This document shows, piece after piece, positions 58,188 through 64,000 of a stretch of DNA of 64,000 bases. The stretch comes from Endomicrobium sp. (GTDB taxonomy: Bacteria > Elusimicrobiota > Endomicrobiia > Endomicrobiales > Endomicrobiaceae). The notes below the pieces were generated by a model, which searched no databases, was not told where the DNA came from, and worked only from the letters and a program-made list of their open reading frames with translations. Location: positions 113,944 to 177,943 of the forward strand of contig JAISQW010000001.1 of NCBI GenBank assembly GCA_031273925.1, read 5' to 3'. Positions within the stretch are counted from its first letter, which is position 1, and the number at the start of each line of letters is the position of its first letter. The translations under genes and the position numbers were made by a program.

Positions 58188-58265
58188 ATTTTTTGCCTCT
58201 TTATCCATAAATAATCTTCATTTTTAAAAGACTTTATATGAACTTACAAAACATTTTTTTAAAAA

Positions 58266-59426
58266 TTATAATAAAATTATTCTTTTGAATTTTCTTTTCC
58301 CAACTTGTAAAAGAATTCTTTTTTTTGATTTAATCCAAAAATCCTTTTCGATCTTTATTGAATCTATTTTCACAGCTCCTTGTTTTATAAGACGTCTTGC
58401 TTCATTTTTACTTATAACCATATTACTTGTTGTAAGAATACTCGATAATTTCATTCCTGGACTTTTAAAAACATATTCATCTATATTATTTGGTATCTTT
58501 TTTTCTATAAAAGTTTCACAGAATTCTTTTTTAGCCTTTAATGCTTCATTTTTACCATGATATTTTTCAACAATCTCTTCAGCTAATGCCAATTTTGCGT
58601 ATTTAGGATGCATATTTTTTATAATTCGTAAATCATTTTGAGTAAGAAGTTCATAGTATTTATACATTAAACTATCTGAAATAGACATAACTTTTCCAAA
58701 CATATTTTTAGGAGGTTCATTCAAAGCTATACAATTATTATAAGATTTTGACATTTTTCTTACTCCAGATATTCCTTCTAAAAGAGGCATAGTAATAACT
58801 ACTTGAACATTTTTAATACCATAACTTTTTTGTATTTCTCTAGTTAAAAGAAGATTAAATTTTTGATCTTTACCTCCAAGTTCAATATCTGCGTTTAAAA
58901 CTACTGAATCATATGCTTGAAGTAAAGGATAAATAAATTCAATTATACTTATAGATATATTATTTTTATATCTTTTTCTAAAATCATCTCTTGTAAGCAT
59001 TTTAGCTACTGTACTTTTTGTTGCGAGTTTCAAAATACCATCTATTCCAATATTCTTAAACCATTTACTATTATATACAATTTCTGTTTTTTCTTTGTTA
59101 ATAATTTTAAATATATAATCAGTATAAGTTTTCATATTTATATTTATTTGTTTATCTGTCATAATTTGTCTAGTTTGTGATCTTCCTGAAGGATCGCCTA
59201 TTTTAGCTGTAAAATCACCAATCAAAAATATTATTTTATGGCCCATTTCTTGGAAAGTTTTTAGTTTATTTATAATAACACTATGCCCTAAATGCAAATT
59301 TGATGTTGTTGGATCAATTCCAAATTTTATTCTTAATTCTTTGCCAGTCGCAATTTTTGATTTAAGTTCTTCAAAAGATATAATTTCATCAATCCCTTTT
59401 GTTATTACTTTTAAGAAATCTTTCAT
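58266..59426 (-). CDS. tyrS: Tyrosyl-tRNA synthetase
   Basis: Charges tRNA-Tyr. 386 residues, the TyrZ-like shorter form. Seen: IKFGIDPTTSNLHLGHSVII (class I HIGH as HLGH), IGDFTAKIGDPSGRS, ELGGKDQKFNLLL, KMSKSYNNCIAL, and a C-terminal S4 RNA-binding domain (NEARRLIKQGAVKID). About 230 bp of A/T-rich sequence without genes separates it from rpmB on the other strand. Confidence 0.96.
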   Translation of the reverse strand: MKDFLKVITKGIDEIISFEELKSKIATGKELRIKFGIDPTTSNLHLGHSVIINKLKTFQEMGHKIIFLIGDFTAKIGDPSGRSQTRQIMTDKQININMKTYTDYIFKIINKEKTEIVYNSKWFKNIGIDGILKLATKSTVAKMLTRDDFRKRYKNNISISIIEFIYPLLQAYDSVVLNADIELGGKDQKFNLLLTREIQKSYGIKNVQVVITMPLLEGISGVRKMSKSYNNCIALNEPPKNMFGKVMSISDSLMYKYYELLTQNDLRIIKNMHPKYAKLALAEEIVEKYHGKNEALKAKKEFCETFIEKKIPNNIDEYVFKSPGMKLSSILTTSNMVISKNEARRLIKQGAVKIDSIKIEKDFWIKSKKRILLQVGKRKFKRIILL

Positions 59427-59536
59427 ATTTATTTTATATTAATTTTTTCTCATGATTTTAATATATTTACACAAATTAACTAGAAAAAATGATAACATAA
59501 TTTGTTTTTTTTTTCTAATTAACATAGAATAATGTT

Positions 59537-59565
59537 TTGTAGTAATAAACAATTAATATTATAGT
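59537..59565 (+). promoter_or_regulatory. Possible promoter of rpmB
   Basis: -35-like TTGTAG (59537-59542), 17-bp spacer, -10-like TATAGT (59560-59565, one mismatch to consensus). About 90 bp upstream of the rpmB GTG. The rest of the 230-bp spacer is A/T runs with nothing else recognisable. Confidence 0.3.
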
Positions 59566-59656
59566 TTTTTTAAAAAAATTGAAAATTTAATAAACAGTAA
59601 AAAAAATACATTCAAGACTGTGAAAAGAATTTTGTTATTTTAGAGGTGAAAAGCAA

Positions 59657-59842
59657 GTGTCATATAAATGTGTTATTTGTAGTAAAGCATCATCAGCCGG
59701 AAATACGATTAGCTATTCAAATAAGACATCAAGGAGATTTTTTAAACCAAATCTAAGAAAAATTTATTTTTTTTACAATGGCAAAAAATCTCAAAAATAC
59801 GTTTGTACATCCTGTATTAAATCAAATAAAATTAAAAAATAA
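59657..59842 (+). CDS. rpmB: 50S ribosomal protein L28
   Basis: 61 residues, the usual length. GTG start with AGAGGTGA upstream. Seen: SYKCVICSKASSAGNTISYS, TSRRFFKPNLRKIYF and KYVCTSCIKSNKIKK. Both CxxC pairs are kept, so this is the zinc-binding form of L28. Alone on the + strand between tyrS and lpxB. Confidence 0.95.
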   Translation: MSYKCVICSKASSAGNTISYSNKTSRRFFKPNLRKIYFFYNGKKSQKYVCTSCIKSNKIKK

Positions 59843-59872
59843 TGCTATTTGGTATATATAAGATTACTTACA

Positions 59873-60973
59873 TTATTTGTCATGAATTATAATTTTTGCT
59901 ACCCTTTTACTTACACCGTATGTACCGAGCATTTTTTTTATTTTAATAAACATTCTCATTTGTAACATATAATTTTTAGGGTTTAGTTGTTCAAGTACAG
60001 ATGATGCAATTTTTTTGGGAGTTGCATCAAATTGTATAAGTTCTGGAATAACAGCTTTATCTAATAAGATGTTTACTATGCTTATATATTTTATTTTAAT
60101 AAATGTTTTTATAATAAAAAAATTAATATATGAGAGTTTATATATCACAGACATTGGTATACCAATCAGAGCATTTTCGAGATTAACTGTTCCTGAAGGA
60201 CAAATCGCAAAATCAATAGATGCCCTTTTCTTATAATCTTGTGAAGTACTTAAATCAATATATTTTGGAAATTTATATTCAGTGTTGTTTTTAAAAAAAA
60301 ATATTATAAATTTTGCATTAATTTTTTGTCTTAATATTTTTGCAGTTTTAACAATTATTGGTATATGTTTTTTAATTATACTTTGACGACTACCTGGAAA
60401 CAATCCTATAACTGGAGGATTTAATATATCAAATTTTCTTTTTTCAATTTTTTTGTTTACATTTATTATATCTATCAAAGGATTACCGACAAACATTGCT
60501 TCTACCCCATTATCTGTATATAATTTTTCTTCAAAATGAAAAATTACAAATATTTTTTTTACAGTTTTTGCTATTTCTTTTATTCTTTTATAGCGAGATG
60601 CCCATATTTGAGGGCTTATATAATAATAAACTGGAATTTTTAGTTTTTTTGCAAGTTTAGCAATATGGACATGAAATCCATAATAATCTACAAGTATAAT
60701 TTTATCAGGATGATTTTTTTTTAAAAGTAAAGTAATTTTTTGGAATACTTTTCTTAAAAAGAATATTTGTTTTATTGGTAAAAAACCAAAAGCTCCAATA
60801 TTTACTATATCTTCCACAAAAAAATCAGCAACCATCTTTAAATTTTTGCCTCCAACTGCAAAAATATAAGATGAAAATGATGGTAGTAAATTTTTTATTT
60901 CTTTTACTAAATTTGAAGCATGTATATCGCCAGACAAATCTCCAGCAGATATAAAAAATTTTTGTATCATCAT
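59873..60973 (-). CDS. lpxB: Lipid A disaccharide synthase
   Basis: Joins lipid X and the UDP-diacyl sugar into the beta-1,6 disaccharide of lipid A. 366 residues. Seen: FFISAGDLSGDIHASNLVKEI, AVGGKNLKMVADFFVEDI, ILVDYYGFHVHIAKLAKK, YYISPQIWASRYKRIKEI, GLFPGSRQSIIKKH, and AICPSGTVNLENAL. Last gene of the lpxA-lpxI-gnnB-gnnA-lpxB operon. Confidence 0.94.
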   Translation of the reverse strand: MMIQKFFISAGDLSGDIHASNLVKEIKNLLPSFSSYIFAVGGKNLKMVADFFVEDIVNIGAFGFLPIKQIFFLRKVFQKITLLLKKNHPDKIILVDYYGFHVHIAKLAKKLKIPVYYYISPQIWASRYKRIKEIAKTVKKIFVIFHFEEKLYTDNGVEAMFVGNPLIDIINVNKKIEKRKFDILNPPVIGLFPGSRQSIIKKHIPIIVKTAKILRQKINAKFIIFFFKNNTEYKFPKYIDLSTSQDYKKRASIDFAICPSGTVNLENALIGIPMSVIYKLSYINFFIIKTFIKIKYISIVNILLDKAVIPELIQFDATPKKIASSVLEQLNPKNYMLQMRMFIKIKKMLGTYGVSKRVAKIIIHDK

Positions 60974-61018
60974 AAATTTAATATACTAATTACGTTTTCA
61001 CTATATTTATTTTTTATT

Positions 61019-61951
61019 TTAAAAAATCATATTTTTTAAAATATCTATAGCAAGTTTTACTACATTCTTACCTTGATTTCCTGATATATCAGGGTTTTGA
61101 CCATTTATTACATTTGTTAAAAAATTGTCAAGCTCATAAAAAAGTGGTTCTCTTAATAATAATTTTGGTTTTTTAACATCTATATCTGAGATAGAATTAA
61201 TATTTTCCTTTTTTTTTGTATAAATTTTAAGATTTTTTTTTGCATAATCTATAGAAATGTAACTATTTGACTGAAAAATCCTTATTTTTCTATATTTTTT
61301 TAATGAAACTCTACTTGCAGACAAATCTGCTATACAACCATTTGAATATCTTAATCTAACTTTCGCAATATCTTCAGTATTTGAAAATACTTTTGCTCCA
61401 TAAGCTTCAAAAGAAATAACTTTTTCTTTCATAAAAAAGAATAAAATGTCTAAATCATGTATCATTAAATCTAAAACCACACCTATATTATTTATTCTAG
61501 AATCATAATAAGGTCCAAGCCTATTAACTTCTATAAATTTTGGATTATTTACGTAATTTACTGCTGCAATAATGGCGGGATTAAATCTTTCAATATGTCC
61601 TACTTGTAATATTAAATTTCTAGCTTTAGATATTCTAACAAGTTCTTCAGCTTCATAAATATCTGTAGTAAATGGTTTTTCAACAAGACAATGTATATCA
61701 TGTTGTAATAAAAATTTTGTAACATGGTAATGGTATTGAGTTGGAACAGCAATAATAGCAGCCTCGATTTTTCCAACCAAAGCATTATAATTTGTTAAAT
61801 ATTTTGTGTTATTTATTTTTGCAATTCTAATAGCTGTTTTTTTATTTATATCTACAACAAACTCAAGTTTAGATTTTGAATGTTGACTTAAAATCCTTGC
61901 ATGATGATGTCCCAACGATCCAACGCCAATTACAGCCGTTTTTATATTCAT
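61019..61951 (-). CDS. gnnA: Gfo/Idh/MocA oxidoreductase, probable UDP-GlcNAc 3-dehydrogenase GnnA
   Basis: NAD-dependent sugar oxidoreductase. 310 residues. Seen: Rossmann GVGSLGHHHARILSQ, VDINKKTA, AIIAVPTQYHYHVTKFLL, CLVEKPFTTDIYEAEELV (EKP with catalytic Lys), QVGHIERFNPAI, and DLMIHDLDILFFF with the family His. Position between lpxB and an aminotransferase equals the gnnAB arrangement known from Acidithiobacillus ferrooxidans, where the two convert UDP-GlcNAc to its 3-amino form for lipid A. Overlaps gnnB by 4 bp. Family is sure; the GnnA role is inferred from context. Confidence 0.82.
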   Translation of the reverse strand: MNIKTAVIGVGSLGHHHARILSQHSKSKLEFVVDINKKTAIRIAKINNTKYLTNYNALVGKIEAAIIAVPTQYHYHVTKFLLQHDIHCLVEKPFTTDIYEAEELVRISKARNLILQVGHIERFNPAIIAAVNYVNNPKFIEVNRLGPYYDSRINNIGVVLDLMIHDLDILFFFMKEKVISFEAYGAKVFSNTEDIAKVRLRYSNGCIADLSASRVSLKKYRKIRIFQSNSYISIDYAKKNLKIYTKKKENINSISDIDVKKPKLLLREPLFYELDNFLTNVINGQNPDISGNQGKNVVKLAIDILKNMIF

Positions 61952-63045
61952 TTCTTATTATATTTTATAATAACATCAATTATTTTTTCTATATCAAGCA
62001 TTGAAAGAGATGGATGAACTGGAATCGATATAACTTTTTTAGAAATATTTTCAGCAACTTTACATGTATTAAATTTATATCCAAATTTTTTGTAAAATTG
62101 TTGTTTGTAAACAACAGAATTATAATAAATTCCAGTCTCTATACCATTTTTAGTAAGATACATAATAAACTTTTTTCTATTTTTAGCCAAAATTTTTATT
62201 GTATACTGATGAAAAACATGTTTACAATTATTAGGTATAAAAGGAACTTGTAAAAAACTTAGATTACAAAACGCTTCGTTATATATTGCAGCATTTTTAA
62301 TTCTTTTTATTATCCAATTTTCAAGTTGTCTAAGTTGAGCTATACCTATTGCTGCTGCAAAATTCGTAAGTCTATAATTATATCCTAAAATAGTATGTAT
62401 AGAACAATTATTTCTACCATGATTTATAATTTGCCTTCCATATTTGTTTGCTTTAGAACTATTTGTCAGAACAATTCCACCTTCTCCAGTTGTCATATTT
62501 TTTGTGGCATAAAATGAGAATGCTGCAACATCTCCAAAAGAACCTACTTTTTTATTTTTATATTCTGCACCATGTGCTTGACAAGCATCTTCTATTAAAC
62601 GAAATTTATATTTTTTTTTAAGTTCAAGTATTGCGCCCATATCACATGGAAGCCCATATAGATGAACTATTAACACAGCTTTCACATTTTTTTCTTTTTC
62701 CAAAATCTTTTCCAATTCTATTGGATTTATATTAAATGTTTTTGGATCTATATCCACAAAAACAGGTTTTGCTTGGCAAAAAAGAATTGAATTTACTGTT
62801 GCTATAAATGAAAAAGGAGTTGTTACAACTTTATCATTTGGCATAACACCTGCCATTAAAAGAGCTATATGCAGAGATGTTGTACCATTTGTATTTGCAA
62901 TACCAAATCTTGTCCCAGAAAATTTAGCAAAAGCTTTTTCAAACTCTAAAACATATTTTCCACTGGCAAGCATTCGTGAATCTAAAACACTATTTATTAA
63001 CAATCTCTCTTCATCGCCAATGATTGGACACGCCATTTTTATCAT
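61948..63045 (-). CDS. gnnB: DegT/DnrJ family sugar aminotransferase, probable GnnB
   Basis: PLP enzyme expected to add the 3-amino group to the keto sugar made by GnnA. 365 residues. Seen: LASGKYVLEFEKAFAKFSG, ANTNGTTSLHIALLMAGV, TTPFSFIATVNSIL, VDIDPKTFNI, IEDACQAHGAEY, and the PLP lysine in FYATKNMTTGEGG with NYRLTNFAAAIG. In-frame ATGs at 63045 and 63036; the first is kept. Follows lpxI by 2 bp. A different amino sugar cannot be excluded, but the lpx context favours GlcN3N. Confidence 0.85.
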   Translation of the reverse strand: MIKMACPIIGDEERLLINSVLDSRMLASGKYVLEFEKAFAKFSGTRFGIANTNGTTSLHIALLMAGVMPNDKVVTTPFSFIATVNSILFCQAKPVFVDIDPKTFNINPIELEKILEKEKNVKAVLIVHLYGLPCDMGAILELKKKYKFRLIEDACQAHGAEYKNKKVGSFGDVAAFSFYATKNMTTGEGGIVLTNSSKANKYGRQIINHGRNNCSIHTILGYNYRLTNFAAAIGIAQLRQLENWIIKRIKNAAIYNEAFCNLSFLQVPFIPNNCKHVFHQYTIKILAKNRKKFIMYLTKNGIETGIYYNSVVYKQQFYKKFGYKFNTCKVAENISKKVISIPVHPSLSMLDIEKIIDVIIKYNKK

Positions 63046-63047
63046 TT

Positions 63048-63854
63048 TTATATCCCAAATATAGTTACACCTATTTCATTTGCTTTTTTTATAACTTCAT
63101 TTTTACCTAACATCAAAGTTATATCAGACTCTAATGCCAGCACTCGAACTTTATTTTCACTTAAAGTATAAATGGTTCTAAGTCCTACAACTGGTATATC
63201 AAATCTAAAATCTTGATTTGGCTTTGCTACTTTAACAACTATTAAATTAGATCCACCTAATTCATATGCACGCTTTATACACTCATCTGTACCTTCAACA
63301 GATTCAACTGCAAGTACAGATTTATCCTTTACTACAACTGTTTGGCCTATATCAAAACTAGCTATGCCTTTTGCTATCTTATAACCAAATTCAATATTTT
63401 TAATTTCTTCAGAAGAAAGTTTATCACCTGCCATTAATCCTTTTGTTGCAAGCGAAGAAAATAAATAAATATGAGACGGCATTAAATTTATACCTTCTTT
63501 TACAAATTCTTTTGCTATTGTTTTTAAAATCGTATCAGTTTTTTTATCAGGCAAATTTTTCAGTAATTTTATTGCACGCCAATCCATATTTATAGCGGAG
63601 TAAATTGTAACATGTTTTACTTGTCCAGCCATGATAATGTTTTTAACATTTTCATTTTTAAATGTATCTATTATTTTTTGAAATTTACCAATTGAAATAC
63701 AATAAAATTTATCAGATTCTTTTCTCAATTCCATTTCTGTGTCAATTGCCTCTTTTAAAGCTATACAAATAACTTTATTACCACTGTTTTTAATTTCTTT
63801 AGAGATAAGTATAGGGAATTTATTATTACCAGCTATTAATCCAATATTTTCCAT
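63048..63854 (-). CDS. lpxI: UDP-2,3-diacyl(di)aminoglucose pyrophosphatase LpxI
   Basis: Cleaves the UDP-diacyl sugar to lipid X; the alternative to LpxH. 268 residues. Seen: IGLIAGNNKFPILISKEIK, IIMAGQVKHVTIYS, the LpxI domain DIGQTVVVKDKSVLAVESVEGTD (in part: DIGQTVVVKDKSVLAVES), and NQDFRFDIPVVGLRTI with the conserved Asp. Starts 8 bp after the lpxA stop. Confidence 0.93.
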   Translation of the reverse strand: MENIGLIAGNNKFPILISKEIKNSGNKVICIALKEAIDTEMELRKESDKFYCISIGKFQKIIDTFKNENVKNIIMAGQVKHVTIYSAINMDWRAIKLLKNLPDKKTDTILKTIAKEFVKEGINLMPSHIYLFSSLATKGLMAGDKLSSEEIKNIEFGYKIAKGIASFDIGQTVVVKDKSVLAVESVEGTDECIKRAYELGGSNLIVVKVAKPNQDFRFDIPVVGLRTIYTLSENKVRVLALESDITLMLGKNEVIKKANEIGVTIFGI

Positions 63855-63862
63855 TAAATATT

Positions 63863-64000
63863 TTATTCCTTAATTGTAGTAGGTCTTACAATTCCTCGTT
63901 TTGAAACTTTTATAAAATTAACTATTTCCTGAACATAAACAGACTCACTTTGGTTAATTTTTTCTAATGCTTTAGTAAGTAAAAGTTTAGACATAAAAAG
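63863..64000 (-). CDS. lpxA: UDP-N-acetylglucosamine acyltransferase LpxA, C-terminal end (partial)
   Basis: Only the last 45 codons lie in the window. They read as the LpxA C-terminal helices: LLLTKALEKINQSESVYVQ and VNFIKVSKRGIVRPTT, matching the family's ALEKI ... FI-x-x-SKRGI-x-R end; TAA at 63865-63863. No acyl-chain or sugar-selecting residues are visible here. First lipid A step, which in GnnAB organisms uses the 3-amino sugar. Confidence 0.8.
   Translation of the reverse strand, partial: LFMSKLLLTKALEKINQSESVYVQEIVNFIKVSKRGIVRPTTIKE

Noticed and set aside
59470-59525. Imperfect inverted repeat with A and T runs upstream of tyrS/rpmB
   Set aside because: Arms are mostly A/T runs with mismatches, and no gene ends there; probably chance.

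Overview
The window reads as a chromosome segment of a strictly anaerobic, Gram-negative bacterium with a very A+T-rich genome (about one quarter G+C by eye). It shows the marks of a host-restricted, shrinking genome: short spacers, many gene overlaps, long A/T homopolymers, shortened proteins and a few decaying genes. H2 metabolism ([FeFe] hydrogenase, its maturase HydF, and an Nfn transhydrogenase), a lipid A operon and a nearly complete murein operon suggest a fermenting symbiont that still makes a full envelope. An Elusimicrobiota (Endomicrobia-like) relative is my best guess, but this is an inference from gene content; there is no 16S in the window.

Layout. 1-19.7 kb is entirely on the + strand: HydB (cut by the window edge)/HydA hydrogenase subunits, ruvX-mltG-cysteine desulfurase, a TolC/RND efflux pair, rpsO-pnp, accB, ftsK, pgsA-pgpA, an MBL hydrolase, and two carboxy(nor)spermidine enzymes. 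At 19,692-19,719 there is a strong dif-like Xer recombination site, followed by a 24-bp bidirectional terminator hairpin. From 19.9 kb nearly everything is on the - strand: asd-spoIID-ruvBAC-yebC, the whole F-type ATP synthase operon, tRNA-Thr/Phe, a dcw cluster (murG-ftsW-murD-mraY-murF-murE-ftsI-ftsL-rsmH), RNase P RNA, a Zn-ribbon protein, tRNA-Val/Ile2, priA, udg, rpoZ, gmk, tRNA-Pro, rdgB, valS, a pentose-phosphate/triose set (split transketolase, rpiB, tpiA), hydF, nfnBA, tyrS, and finally lpxB-gnnA-gnnB-lpxI-lpxA. The only + genes in that part are a DJ-1/PfpI protein and rpmB. The dif-like site plus the switch in gene polarity suggests the replication terminus lies at 19.7 kb.

How the genes fit together. 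HydAB (with an expected HydC upstream) and NfnAB would balance NADH, NADPH and ferredoxin during fermentation. The ATP synthase looks proton-specific but has unusually short delta, epsilon and c subunits. asd supplies aspartate semialdehyde both for polyamine synthesis (the convergent neighbour) and for diaminopimelate in murein. The lpxA-lpxI-gnnB-gnnA-lpxB order predicts a lipid A built on 2,3-diamino-2,3-dideoxyglucose with amide-linked acyl chains.

Decay signals. mraY is split by a frameshift at an A10 tract although all its active-site motifs remain. priA is frameshifted at a T10 tract and has lost helicase motifs I, III, V and VI. valS has a premature stop with a readable relic of its C-terminal coiled-coil arm behind it.
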